From Leptolyngbyaceae cyanobacterium M33_DOE_097 (GTDB taxonomy: Bacteria; Cyanobacteriota; Cyanobacteriia; Leptolyngbyales; Leptolyngbyaceae), in assembly GCA_015296075.1 (NCBI GenBank), contig DVDV01000363.1, forward strand, positions 1 through 45,404: a DNA stretch of 45,404 nucleotides. The letters run 5' to 3'. Numbering within the stretch: the first letter of the stretch is position 1; every line of letters begins with the position of its first letter. The translations under genes were made by a program, and so were the position numbers. The notes beneath the pieces were generated by a model. That model was not told where the DNA came from, searched no databases, and saw only the letters and a list, made by a program, of their open reading frames with translations. Shown piece by piece: positions 17,076 to 25,082 of this stretch.

Positions 17076-17942
17076 TTACGCTAAACAGCCAGGACTGATG
17101 ACTAAAACTTCTTCCATCGGATTCCGCAGATCTTCGGTTGAACCTACATGGTAGTAATGATGGTAGATAGTTTGTGGATAGTTTGAAAAATGTTGGATCA
17201 GATGTTCATTCTCACGATACTTATTTTTCTTCCACATTGAGTAGGCAAAGCCACAGGGCAGTTCTTTAACCGCTGCTGCTAGCTCATCTGCATCCGTCGA
17301 ATCCCAGCGACCAAAGTAGTCGGTATGCCTGCCGATATAAGGGGGGTCGAGATAGACAAAATCATCGGCACGCGCTGAGGCAAGAGTGTCTCGCCAATCT
17401 TGCACAAGAAAATGCCAGTCTTTACCCTGCAAGACTTCTGCAACCCAATTAACCTGGTTACAAATTTTGGTGATGTAAGCTGGACGAAAGCGATCGCTCT
17501 TTTTACAGAAAGGCACGTTAAACTTTCCTTTAGCGTTAAATCGAATCACGCCATTAAATGAGGCACGATTTAGAAAAATAAAATCAAAGGGATTACCAGC
17601 CAGATTAAACCGCTCTCGCACTTCGTAGTAGTAGTCTGCTCCGCATGTCTCCAACTTCTTTCCTTCGACTTCCAGATACGTCCTCAAAGAGTTCGGCGAA
17701 ATAATCCCCGACTGGATCGAGCGATAAACTTCGACCACGTATTTGTTTGTATCTGCAATTAATGCTTTATCCGGTTGAATGTTGAAAAGAACCGCTCCAG
17801 AACCCAAAAATGGTTCAATCCAACGGCCTTCACCATTCCACTAAATGCTCGCTAAAATCAGCGGCACCAGTTTTGTCTTGATGCCTTGAGATTTGATCGG
17901 AGGAACTTTTGGCTTTTGACCAGAACGTGGCAAAGGGAACAT
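17076..17942 (-). pseudogene. DNA adenine methylase (Dam/D12 class) interrupted by an in-frame amber codon
   Basis: The open part (17076-17807) encodes a D12-class N6-adenine methyltransferase: catalytic motif YLDPPYIGR, GNPFDFIFLNRASFNG and the C-terminal VGSTEDLRNPMEEVLVI. Its only start is a TTG that cuts motif I in half. Reading upstream in the same frame gives WNGEGRWIEPFLGSGAVLFN, completing the AdoMet-binding E-P-F-x-G-S-G motif. A TAG codon at 17841-17843 follows, then 33 more codons back to an ATG at 17942 (MFPLPRSGQKPKVPPIK, then GIKTKLVPLILASI). All are in one frame, so a single nonsense change (CAG, GAG or AAG to TAG) splits a gene of about 288 codons. No restriction enzyme is adjacent, so it was probably an orphan or solitary methylase. 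Unless TAG is read through, the truncated protein lacks a complete motif I. Confidence 0.85.
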
Positions 17943-18012
17943 GAAAACGAAGCTAGCCCAAAGTCAGGATAATCAACAAAAATAACACCTGAATTTAAGC
18001 ACTAATTATCCA

Positions 18013-19011
18013 CTACGACTTAAGAAGTTTACGCTTTGCTTTGCTAACAAACTGCTGCATTTTCAACTGCGTGATGCGCCAGGATGTTAACGCTGGGATA
18101 GTAGCCGGATTGTTTTGCTGATAGTCAAAAAATTGGTTCACGTCATGTAGGATGGTGCGGAATCGCTGCACAATTTTTTCTTCGCGATAGTCTGCAAAAA
18201 ATGATTCTGGCAACGTCACTGGCTGCCCGTGCGACAAGACTTTCAGGATTCGCTGCACATCATAATCAATTGCATAGCCAGCAATTTTTTGGCAATTAAA
18301 CCCAGGGTCTAAATAATCGGCTAAGGCATGGTTCACGCTGGAAAAAACATGACAACCACAGGCGATCGCTTCCATTGGGGGCAACCCAAAACCTTCGGTG
18401 ACACCCTGTAAGGTCCAATATTCTGCCGAGTCGTAGAGATACACTTTAGTGCGATTAAACAACTCTGTGAGAGAGTCAATAAACGAGTCTAAAACGTAAA
18501 CATTGCAGCATTTCTGCAAAGCTGGCACAAGCTGATTTCTAACATACGTCGAGGTTTTGCGCGTTTGCACCAAGACATCAATATCTCGCGGCAAACCCAG
18601 ATTTTGAAACTCGTCTGAAATTTGATTAGGCAAATAGTAGATCAGCGAATTGGGTGCCTGTTGCCCCCAGTACCCCATCGTATTACGACTGACTGTAATG
18701 ATAGGAACGTGCGACGGTAGCCGAAACCCATAGTTCGAGCTATGCGCGTGATAAATCACATTTTGACGTTGCAAGCGGTTTGCTAATTTGGGTACGTCAA
18801 ACCCCCAGCTCACCACAAAAATGCTGTCACGCTGTTCGCCTTTTTGAAGTAGGTCATCTAAAAACAGGTGCCCCTCTTCTCGCTGCCGATAAGTAACAAC
18901 CGCTGCCTCACAAATTTGCTTGGCTAACTCTAATGTCTTGAGTTCGGCAAACAGTCCGCCGCAGGCAAACTTGCGGGTTGTACCAGGCACAAGAAAATAC
19001 AGCGTTCTCAT
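18013..19011 (-). CDS. Glycosyltransferase, GT4/family 1 type
   Basis: About 332 residues of a GT-B fold. The C-terminal nucleotide-sugar site reads EGFGLPPMEAIACGCHVFSS, the usual E-G-F-G-L-P-x-x-E-A-x-A-x-G motif. The N-terminal domain opens MRTLYFLVPGTTRKFACGG and contains VVSWGFDVPKLANRL and HAHSSNYGFR. Acceptor and sugar unknown. The ATG at 19011 is chosen over the GTG at 19056, because it begins directly at the first beta strand. The C-terminus is basic (SKAKRKLLKS) and could touch the membrane. It sits between the broken methylase and the transaldolase, with no polysaccharide cluster around. Confidence 0.8.
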   Translation of the reverse strand: MRTLYFLVPGTTRKFACGGLFAELKTLELAKQICEAAVVTYRQREEGHLFLDDLLQKGEQRDSIFVVSWGFDVPKLANRLQRQNVIYHAHSSNYGFRLPSHVPIITVSRNTMGYWGQQAPNSLIYYLPNQISDEFQNLGLPRDIDVLVQTRKTSTYVRNQLVPALQKCCNVYVLDSFIDSLTELFNRTKVYLYDSAEYWTLQGVTEGFGLPPMEAIACGCHVFSSVNHALADYLDPGFNCQKIAGYAIDYDVQRILKVLSHGQPVTLPESFFADYREEKIVQRFRTILHDVNQFFDYQQNNPATIPALTSWRITQLKMQQFVSKAKRKLLKS

Positions 19012-19100
19012 TGGTCTCGTATTCACAGCATTGATTAACAGTAGCAGCTCTCGCACTGAAATATGATTCTCGTAAATGAACGAGTTAGAGCCGCTCGCCC

Positions 19101-19793
19101 CTACCCACTCATGCGCTGAGCCGCTGCCTCAAAATCGATCGCGGCCTGGTTAGTTGCCGCCACATCAAAAAACTCGGCGGCGATCGCGGCTGAAAAGGTG
19201 AATGTGTCCAGCCCGTGAGCCGTTAGATAGAGAATGTCTTCAACCGAGCGAATGCTAGCCACCAGTAACCGCAGCGCGCTATCGACCCCAGCGATCGCCC
19301 GTTCCATTGTCGCGATTTCGTCTCGACCGTTGCGGCCAGCGTCGTTAATTCGGCCCAGATAAGGCGCAGCGTACTCAACCCCAAGGGCGATCGCAATCAG
19401 TGCTTGATGCGCCGTGTAAACCCCGGTAAGTGTGGTACGCACCCCCCGCTCGACTAACTGCGCTGTGGCTTCCGTTCCCATACGGGTAACAGGGACTTTA
19501 ACGACAATCTCAGGGGCGATCGCGCCGAGTTGCAACCCCGTTGTGACCATCTCATCGACCGTCGCGCCCCAGGTTTGAATTTGAACCTCGCGAGCGCCCA
19601 AGTCTAACGCCTGCCTCGCTAAATCCTTTAAAGTGTCAACCTGACAGGGTACTCCGGCTCGCTCTAACAACAGGGGGTTACTCGTCACCCCATAAAACAT
19701 CCCTGTCGGGAACCAGGTTTGCCAGTGTTGCACCTCCGCCGTGTCAAGGTAGAGCTGCAACCGTGAAGTCAGCAGGCGATCGCCACGCACCAT
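19101..19793 (-). CDS. Transaldolase / fructose-6-phosphate aldolase family protein
   Basis: Short class I aldolase of 230 residues, the size of the TalC/FSA branch rather than the longer TalB transaldolases. Family marks are LYLDTAEVQHWQTW, GVTSNPLLLERAG, the Schiff-base lysine Lys99 in EIVVKVPVT, TLTGVYTAHQALIAI and the barrel C-terminus ATMERAIAGVDSALRLLV. The probable role is transfer or cleavage of dihydroxyacetone units in sugar phosphate metabolism; FSA and transaldolase activity cannot be separated here. It lies on the minus strand, with 89 bases to the glycosyltransferase. Confidence 0.85.
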   Translation of the reverse strand: MVRGDRLLTSRLQLYLDTAEVQHWQTWFPTGMFYGVTSNPLLLERAGVPCQVDTLKDLARQALDLGAREVQIQTWGATVDEMVTTGLQLGAIAPEIVVKVPVTRMGTEATAQLVERGVRTTLTGVYTAHQALIAIALGVEYAAPYLGRINDAGRNGRDEIATMERAIAGVDSALRLLVASIRSVEDILYLTAHGLDTFTFSAAIAAEFFDVAATNQAAIDFEAAAQRMSG

Positions 19794-19915
19794 AAATCCA
19801 CCCCAATCAACACCACAAACGAAGCATAAAGCAGTTAGCTACGCAGGTTTGCAGCAGCCATTCCAGAAACCAGAAACTTCCACAGCATAACCACAAACCC
19901 CAACCCTACCTGGCT

Positions 19916-20287
19916 TCACTCACCCTCGATCGCATGTTGCTTGAGATCCGCAAGTGTCACGTACTCCAACGCTGCCGCGTGCGTCGATGCCAGCACGACA
20001 GGAGGGGCTACGCCATCGTCAAAGGCTTCCTTCCAGCGGGAGGCGCACAGACACCAGCGATCGCCCGGCTTCAATCCTGGAAAGGAAAACGCAGGTACAG
20101 GCGTTGAGAGATCATTGCCCTGAGCTTTGGTGTAAGTCAAAAACTCTTCCGTCATTTGGGCGCAGACCACATGCACGCCCACATCTCCGGCCCCTGTGCT
20201 ACACACGCCATCCCGATAAAAGCCCGTCATGGGAGACGTGCAGCAGACCTCCAAGGGGCCTCCCAAAACATTCTTTCCGTCAGCCAT
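19916..20287 (-). CDS. DUF2237 family protein
   Basis: A 123-residue soluble protein matching the highly conserved DUF2237 pattern: KNVLGGPLEVCCTSPMTGFY, STGAGDVGVHVVCAQMT, GNDLSTP, FPGLKPGDRWCLCASRW and LEYVTLADLK. Several cysteines (CC, C, CLC) are family-conserved and might bind metal. The family has no established function. GGGAGAAGGGCA stands just upstream of the ATG. It is probably co-transcribed with the ArsC/Spx-like gene, 30 bases away on the same strand. Confidence 0.88.
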   Translation of the reverse strand: MADGKNVLGGPLEVCCTSPMTGFYRDGVCSTGAGDVGVHVVCAQMTEEFLTYTKAQGNDLSTPVPAFSFPGLKPGDRWCLCASRWKEAFDDGVAPPVVLASTHAAALEYVTLADLKQHAIEGE

Positions 20288-20317
20288 TGCCCTTCTCCCA
20301 AAACTATTTCTTATAGC

Positions 20318-20674
20318 CTACACGCCCAGCTTTTGCCGAATCACTTCTTCCTTGTCACGAAACCCGACCAAAACAGCCGTGCCACCTTTGACAAACAAGG
20401 GGCGCTTCAGCAGCATGGCATCTTTGGCAAAGGCATCAACCCATTGCGCATCCGTCCATCCGTCTTTTTCAGGTCCGATCGCCCGATAGGATTGTCCCGA
20501 AGTATTTCGCATCGGTTTCGCGCCCAGGGCTTCGACCCATTCAGCAATCATAGTCTTAGTCGGGGGTTGCTCTTTAGTATTGATAAATTCATACTCCACA
20601 CCCTTCCCCTCTAGCCATTGAAATGCCTTTTTGCAGGTGCCACAGTTCGGAATTCCATAAACCTGAAGTGCCAT
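20318..20674 (-). CDS. ArsC/Spx/MgsR-like thioredoxin-fold protein
   Basis: A 118-residue protein of the arsenate reductase-like family. The N-terminus LQVYGIPNCGTCKKAFQWL carries a C-G-T-C motif; the family arginine/proline region appears as LLKRPLFVKGG. This pattern fits the Spx/YffB branch better than classic ArsC, so a redox regulator or glutathione-dependent reductase is more likely than arsenate detoxification. The start at 20674 is decided by GGAG six bases upstream; the in-frame ATG at 20689 lacks such a site. No ars genes are nearby. Confidence 0.82.
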   Translation of the reverse strand: MALQVYGIPNCGTCKKAFQWLEGKGVEYEFINTKEQPPTKTMIAEWVEALGAKPMRNTSGQSYRAIGPEKDGWTDAQWVDAFAKDAMLLKRPLFVKGGTAVLVGFRDKEEVIRQKLGV

Positions 20675-20869
20675 CGCTATCTCCATCACACAAATAACTA
20701 ACTACCATGATTCACTGAATTTAGCCCCGTCAAGGAATAACCCAGCAAAAATCGCACTCTCTATTTTTGCCGCAGATGCACCACATCGTCGATCTTTGCC
20801 AGACTCACCCGCCGCACAAGCTCACCCCGCACCTCACCCGTTTAGACGAGTCATTGGTAGGAGGCAAAA

Positions 20870-20899
20870 TTGAGACACCATCCCCTACTCTAGTAATTA
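20870..20899 (+). promoter_or_regulatory. Candidate promoter of a small RNA / dapB leader
   Basis: TTGAGA at 20870-20875 is followed after 18 bases by TAATTA at 20894-20899 (or after 15 bases by TAGTAA). The match to sigma-70 consensus is moderate. It precedes two hairpins, the second a strong terminator, 140 bases before dapB. Confidence 0.4.
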
Positions 20900-20974
20900 C
20901 AGTGAATTCCCACTTTTGTGGGTTCCTTGAAACTGTTGAGACTCAATTGCCTGACGCTTTTGTCAGGCATTTTT
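20900..20974 (+). ncRNA. Candidate small RNA or dapB leader attenuator
   Basis: About 75 bases: a 5-bp hairpin CCCAC-TTTT-GTGGG (20909-20922), a linker that contains the short inverted repeat TTGAG-A-CTCAA (20936-20946), then a 7-bp terminator hairpin with T-tract. No plausible gene ends immediately upstream on this strand, so the terminator belongs either to a small RNA or to a dapB leader that ends transcription early. I do not recognise it as Yfr1, Yfr2 or a lysine riboswitch; it is far too short for the last. Confidence 0.45.
20949..20974 (+). terminator. Rho-independent terminator upstream of dapB
   Basis: GCCTGAC (20949-20955) and GTCAGGC (20962-20968) form a perfect 7-bp stem with a six-base loop, followed by ATTTTT. 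Orientation is plus. It ends about 60 bases before the dapB start. Confidence 0.75.
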
Positions 20975-21036
20975 CTTTGTATGACCAACTCACCTGACAG
21001 ATTAGAATACCAGGGTTGATGGTTTGGCAGGTGTAT

Positions 21037-21855
21037 ATGGCTCCGATCCCGGTTTTAGTTAATGGCGCAGCAGGTAAGATGGGGCGCGAAGTCGTGAAGG
21101 CCGTCGCGCAGGCAGACGATATGGTGCTGCTGGGGGCAGTCGATCGCAGCCCAGAGCATCAAGGCAAAGACGCGGGAGAATTAGCAGGCTGTGGTGCTTT
21201 AGAAGTCCCCATCACCGACCAGTTTGAGCCGATGGTGGCAATGCTGTCGCAAGAAAAAGAGCTGGGTGTGATGGTTGACTTTACCCACCCTGACTCCGTG
21301 TACGAGAATATTCGCTCGGCGATCGCCTATGGGGTGCGTCCAGTTGTCGGCACAACTGGGTTATCTCCGGCTCAGCTTAATGAGTTAGCCGAGTTTGCCG
21401 ATAAAGCCAGCACTGGATGCCTAATTATTCCTAATTTCTCGATTGGCATGGTTTTGCTGCAACAAGCAGCGGCAACTGCATCTCAATATTTTGACCACGT
21501 TGAAATTATCGAGTTACACCACAACCAAAAAGCAGATGCCCCCAGTGGCACAGCGCTACAAACTGCACAACTTCTGGCTGAGTTTGGCAAATCGTTTAAC
21601 CCGCCCCAGGTTGAAGAAACTGAAAAACTCGCGGGGGCGAGAGGCAGCACCGCTGATGCCAACATTCGGATCCACAGTGTGCGTCTACCTGGCTTAATTG
21701 CCCACCAGGAAGTGATTTTTGGTGCCCCCGGCCAAATTTACACCCTCCGGCATGACACCAGCGATCGCTCCTGTTACATGCCAGGAGTGTTGCTGTCGAT
21801 TCGCAAGGTACGCCCACTCAAATCTTTGGTATACGGCCTCGAAAAGATTCTCTAG
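21037..21855 (+). CDS. dapB: 4-hydroxy-tetrahydrodipicolinate reductase
   Basis: NAD(P)H-dependent enzyme of the lysine/diaminopimelate pathway. The cofactor loop is [15 protein letters not shown], followed by [13 protein letters not shown] and VVGTTG. The substrate and catalytic region [15 protein letters not shown] has the catalytic histidine pair and lysine, and the C-terminus has [17 protein letters not shown]. About 272 residues. The ATG at 21037 is favoured: AGGT lies five bases upstream, and the protein then begins at the first beta strand. TTG 21016 and ATG 21019 are alternatives. A candidate attenuator lies upstream and a strong terminator downstream, so it is monocistronic. Confidence 0.93.
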   Translation: MAPIPVLVNGAAGKMGREVVKAVAQADDMVLLGAVDRSPEHQGKDAGELAGCGALEVPITDQFEPMVAMLSQEKELGVMVDFTHPDSVYENIRSAIAYGVRPVVGTTGLSPAQLNELAEFADKASTGCLIIPNFSIGMVLLQQAAATASQYFDHVEIIELHHNQKADAPSGTALQTAQLLAEFGKSFNPPQVEETEKLAGARGSTADANIRIHSVRLPGLIAHQEVIFGAPGQIYTLRHDTSDRSCYMPGVLLSIRKVRPLKSLVYGLEKIL

Positions 21856-21883
21856 ATCCTCTGTTGAATGGGCACTTGCCCCT

Positions 21884-21924
21884 TTAGACGGCAAAATATT
21901 CGATTTCATTTAATCCGTAATCCT
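21884..21924 (+). repeat. Dispersed 41-base intergenic repeat, copy 2
   Basis: Partner of the copy at 9371-9411, same orientation, six or seven mismatches. It lies between the dapB stop and the dapB terminator. Confidence 0.6.
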
Positions 21925-21939
21925 TAGCATTGTGCGATC

Positions 21940-21975
21940 GCCCGTTCTTCAAAAAAGCAAGAGCGGGCGTTTTTT
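21940..21975 (+). terminator. Rho-independent terminator of dapB
   Basis: GCCCGTTCTT (21940-21949) pairs with AAGAGCGGGC (21959-21968) over ten positions with one G-T mismatch (G-U in RNA), followed by GTTTTTT. It is 85 bases after the dapB stop; the 5-prime base of the stem belongs to a HIP1-like GCGATCGC. Confidence 0.85.
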
Positions 21976-22286
21976 GCTAGTTTGCCTCCAGCCTCAGCCC
22001 TTACAGCAAGGACGATTTAAAGCACAGCTCAAAATTATTTTCTTGATCGGCAAACCCACACTTCTTAGTCCAGGAGCAAGCCTAATTCGGCTCACAGGCT
22101 CACCTTTAATTCTCCTTAAAGCCAAAAATCAGCCAGATAACGCAACATTTAGCAAGAAACCCTCCTGCGGATCCCTTGACCAGATAACAATAGATTTTTA
22201 AGATTAGACTAAGTTGTAGAACTGTAAAGAAAGTTTACGCATTTCTCAGTAAACTAGTTTAATCACACCCCATCGGTAACGTGCTT

Positions 22287-23147
22287 ATGTCGTACCTCAA
22301 AGGCTTGAGTCAGGTGCAGAGTCAAACAGCTTTAAGAAAACAAGTTCATCGCCTCTTTTTTGGATTTTTAGCGGTCTGCTTGCTCTGGTTACTGCCCGCC
22401 GCGATCGCGCCAGCGACCTCAGCCGCTTATGCATTCAACAATCCAGAATTGCTTCCAGCCGAGCAAACGCCTGTAATTGACTTGGCAAAGGCGCTCTCTC
22501 CCCAAGAAGAAGAGGCACTAGCCCAAGATTTAGAAGCTTTTGAAGCGGAAACGGGTTGGAAGCTACGCGTTTTAACCCAATTTGACCGCACACCTGGCAC
22601 AGCCGTCAAAGACTACTGGGGTTTAGATGACCACAGCCTGCTACTCGTTGCCGATCAGCGAGGTGGCAACCTGCTCAACTTTAGCGTTGGTGATGCCTTC
22701 TACCCATTAATGCCGCGCACCTTCTGGATCGAGTTACAAACACGCTATGGCAACCAATACTATGTGCGTGAGAATGGCGAAGCTGGCTCAATCATTGGTG
22801 CCCTCAACGCGGTGAAAGGCTGCCTCAAGCAGAATGGTTGTCAGGTAGTGCCTGGTTTACCGCAAGAGCAGTGGATTTTAACATTGGTCACTTCGATTGT
22901 CGGTGGTGTGATTTGTGGCTTTGCCGCCCATCCTCGCAAGCCGGGGCAAGCCTTTGCATGGCAGTGGGCACTTATTTTCTCGCCACTGTGGGGGATCTTA
23001 TTTATCGCCTTCGGCATCGCACCCGTGATTACCCGTACAAGTGATTGGCTTCCCCTATTCCGTAACGTAGCAGGCTTCTTAATTGGTGCGTTGGCCGCTT
23101 ATCTGTCTCCGTTCTACAGCCGCCCACCCAACGCCTCACAGGTGTAG
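22287..23147 (+). CDS. TPM-domain membrane-anchored protein (YgcG/Psb32-like)
   Basis: About 286 residues. A basic leader and hydrophobic stretch (LFFGFLAVCLLWLLPAAIA) form a signal anchor. The TPM domain follows: TPVIDLAKALSPQEEEALAQDLEAFEAETGWKLRV by position about 60-95, then DHSLLLVADQRGGNLLNFSVG. The C-terminal third has two or three membrane helices (ILTLVTSIVGGVICGFAAH, WALIFSPLWGILFIAFGIAP, NVAGFLIGALAAYLS). Known relatives include TLP18.3/Psb32, which acts in photosystem II repair, so thylakoid or plasma membrane quality control is a fair guess. The ATG at 22287 is preferred over the GTG at 22281. Confidence 0.75.
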   Translation: MSYLKGLSQVQSQTALRKQVHRLFFGFLAVCLLWLLPAAIAPATSAAYAFNNPELLPAEQTPVIDLAKALSPQEEEALAQDLEAFEAETGWKLRVLTQFDRTPGTAVKDYWGLDDHSLLLVADQRGGNLLNFSVGDAFYPLMPRTFWIELQTRYGNQYYVRENGEAGSIIGALNAVKGCLKQNGCQVVPGLPQEQWILTLVTSIVGGVICGFAAHPRKPGQAFAWQWALIFSPLWGILFIAFGIAPVITRTSDWLPLFRNVAGFLIGALAAYLSPFYSRPPNASQV

Positions 23148-23194
23148 CCACGCGATTGCTCTGGTTTAACAATTTGACTTAGCCAAGTAATTAG

Positions 23195-23233
23195 TTGCCA
23201 GTCGGACTCAAGCAGTTCAGACTGGCAATTTTT
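23195..23233 (+). terminator. Rho-independent terminator after the TPM gene
   Basis: TTGCCAGTC (23195-23203) and GACTGGCAA (23220-23228) form a perfect 9-bp stem over a 16-base loop, followed by TTTTT. It lies 48 bases after the stop. The AA in the stem may also allow weak function for the convergent acetyltransferase gene. Confidence 0.85.
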
Positions 23234-23320
23234 GTTTTGTTTGCCCAACACACAGCCGCAGTTCGCTAGCTAAGCGGGCATGGTGCCGCCTATATGACCA
23301 TAAGAGAGTTGGCACTTTTT

Positions 23321-23821
23321 CTAGCTACCGCCATTCAGTCGCAACCCCATAATGACTAAATCGCGCTCCGTCTTGCCAAATTCTGCCACTTTGGGCAAGT
23401 AACCCCAGCGTTGAAAGCCAAACTGTTCAAACAAGAACAGACTGGGTTCATTATCAGCAAAGATAAAACCCAGCAGGGTCTTGATGCCAAAGGCGGGACT
23501 CCGCCCGATCGCCTGCTGCAACAACATCCGCCCAATGCCTTTGCGGCGGTAATCGGGCGAGACATAAATACTCAACTCAGCCGTTGTGTCATAGGCTGGC
23601 CTGCCGTAAAACGACTGAAAGCCCAACCAGGCAACAATGCGATCGCCAACTTCAACTACCCAGAGTGGGCGTTTACTGGGTGAGTGCCCTAAAAACCAAT
23701 TCAATCGGCTATCAACCGTCACAGGCTCTAAATCTCCTGTCACCGTTTGATAGGGAATTGTTGAATTGTAGATTTCGACAATCGCTGCCAGGTCAGCTTG
23801 TGTTGCGTCCCGAATATTCAT
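23321..23821 (-). CDS. GNAT-family N-acetyltransferase (phosphinothricin acetyltransferase-like)
   Basis: About 166 residues. The start MNIRDATQADLAAIVEIYN is the usual first strand and helix of this branch. The acetyl-CoA loop is YRRKGIGRMLLQQAI (R-x-x-G-x-G/A), preceded by AELSIYVSPDYR and followed by FGFQRWGYLP, as in the Pat/Bar and YncA group. Relatives acetylate phosphinothricin or methionine sulfoximine, or have unknown small-molecule substrates. ATG 23821 is chosen because the upstream in-frame extension (MVASIENVWLTYS) has no family counterpart. It converges with the TPM gene. Confidence 0.82.
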   Translation of the reverse strand: MNIRDATQADLAAIVEIYNSTIPYQTVTGDLEPVTVDSRLNWFLGHSPSKRPLWVVEVGDRIVAWLGFQSFYGRPAYDTTAELSIYVSPDYRRKGIGRMLLQQAIGRSPAFGIKTLLGFIFADNEPSLFLFEQFGFQRWGYLPKVAEFGKTERDLVIMGLRLNGGS

Positions 23822-24007
23822 GCTGTAGGTCAACCATACGTTCTCGATGGAAGCTACCACAAACTGGCACTTAGAGAAGTTACCTGAAATCGTTTATGGC
23901 TAGCTCTCAACGTTAGGAACAGCCAATCTACAAAACTTCCCGCCGAAGGAATAATTTAAGCCCCTCGGCGTCGATTACAGGTCAGAAAGATTTTTTCTAA
24001 AAAGCGT

Positions 24008-24036
24008 TTGACAAATCCTGGATATATGGTGATAAT
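24008..24036 (+). promoter_or_regulatory. Sigma-70 promoter of tRNA-Asp
   Basis: Consensus TTGACA at 24008-24013, 17-base spacer, GATAAT at 24031-24036. The predicted transcription start near 24043 is about 30 bases before the mature tRNA. Best promoter match in the window. Confidence 0.75.
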
Positions 24037-24073
24037 GAAATTCGCGCCAAACACACGGACGCAACGAATACAT

Positions 24074-24147
24074 GGGACTGTAGTTCAATTGGTTAGAGCA
24101 CCGCCCTGTCACGGCGGAAGTTGCGGGTTCGAGCCCCGTCAGTCCCG
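24074..24147 (+). tRNA. tRNA-Asp (anticodon GTC)
   Basis: A complete 74-base cloverleaf without encoded CCA. The acceptor stem is GGGACTG with CAGTCCC, discriminator G. The anticodon arm CCGCC-CTGTCAC-GGCGG gives anticodon GTC at 24108-24110. The T arm is GCGGG-TTCGAGC-CCCGT (one G-T mismatch, G-U in RNA). The D loop contains TTGGTTAG. It is a single tRNA gene, not part of a cluster. Confidence 0.97.
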
Positions 24148-24184
24148 TAGAAACTGAAAGACAAACCTTGGAATCTAAGCTGTT

Positions 24185-25054
24185 TCACAGGCATCCCAAG
24201 GCAAGAGATTTTTTGGACTTTTTGAGAAGTTGTGAATTTTCAGATCCACGACATCGCGAACTACTTTTTTCTAGCTGGACGAGGGGTTGTTTGGCGATTT
24301 CAGGCAGGTTAATTGACTCCAACAGGGCTTGCCACTCGTCAACAAGTGCTTGGTTTTGCGGCTCCTGTTGGCGCAGCTCGGCCAGAGTACTTATCGTGTC
24401 GAACCAAATGCCAGCGTCAGCGTAGAGGCGAAAACGCTCTTCAGGAGGGGCGATCGCGAGCTTTTGAGTCAATCCAGAGGATAGCTCAACCCGTTGAATC
24501 ACGCCTTCAACGTAATCGGGAACAGCAGTTGAAGACTCATCGCGATCGCACCGAACGGCAAAAAGCCACCGATACGATCGCCCAACCTTGAGTGGGGGGG
24601 CGGTAGGCGGAATTTGAACCCGAATTACACCCGGTTGCGTCGGAAGGGCGATGGTACTGCGATAAATTTCATTTTCTGCATCATCTTGCAGCACAAACGT
24701 GGCTTGATAACCCGTTGCAGCCGCATAGGGGACGTAGAACCAGAGCGTTGGATGAGCCACAGTCGTGTATCCCCAAACATCCTCAATCGGAGGCAGTTTG
24801 GCATACCTTGGGTCTTGTTTCGTTGTGTAGGGCACCAGCGCCGTTAGAAGCGGATCAACCTTGGGACAAACACTTCGCTGCGCTCCGCCCCGCACCCGAC
24901 CTCTGGGTGGTGGCCCCTGCGGGGGAGTCGGCATTCTAAATGCCTTTCGTTGAGGAGCCGCGATCGCCGATTCAATTACAACCAGGGTTGGCAGGTAGAG
25001 GCCAGTCACCGCGACCAAACCAACGAGAACACCGAACCAATATGATTTATTCAT
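24185..25054 (-). CDS. DUF928 family exported protein
   Basis: A 289-residue protein with a signal sequence (FGVLVGLVAVTGLYLPTLVV), then a proline- and glycine-rich linker. The DUF928 domain follows: ALVPYTTKQDPRYAKLP, HPTLWFYVPYAA, FVLQDDAENEIYRS, PPLKVGRSYRWLFAVRCDRD and EGVIQRVEL. A helical tail with LYADAGIWFDTISTLAELR is also family-typical. The family is largely cyanobacterial and its function is unknown; the beta-rich core suggests an Ig-like periplasmic fold. It is last in an operon with CHAT-CHASE2 (28-base gap), DUF1822 and the sigma-like gene. AGGTGAAG precedes the ATG. Confidence 0.88.
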   Translation of the reverse strand: MNKSYWFGVLVGLVAVTGLYLPTLVVIESAIAAPQRKAFRMPTPPQGPPPRGRVRGGAQRSVCPKVDPLLTALVPYTTKQDPRYAKLPPIEDVWGYTTVAHPTLWFYVPYAAATGYQATFVLQDDAENEIYRSTIALPTQPGVIRVQIPPTAPPLKVGRSYRWLFAVRCDRDESSTAVPDYVEGVIQRVELSSGLTQKLAIAPPEERFRLYADAGIWFDTISTLAELRQQEPQNQALVDEWQALLESINLPEIAKQPLVQLEKSSSRCRGSENSQLLKKSKKSLALGCL

Positions 25055-25082
25055 AACACTTCACCTAAAGGGGGCTTCAGGA

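Noticed and set aside
17076-18012. Restriction-modification system around the adenine methylase
   Set aside because: Neighbours are a desaturase and a glycosyltransferase; no nuclease-like gene is present.
20156-20614. 152-codon plus-strand ORF
   Set aside because: Antisense to the DUF2237 and ArsC/Spx-like genes, both of which are clear by motif.
20767-20997. 76-codon plus-strand ORF upstream of dapB
   Set aside because: It runs through both hairpins and the terminator, which explain the sequence better; its peptide has no recognisable character.
21932-22201. 89-codon plus-strand ORF after dapB
   Set aside because: It starts inside the dapB terminator and has no ribosome-binding site or family resemblance.
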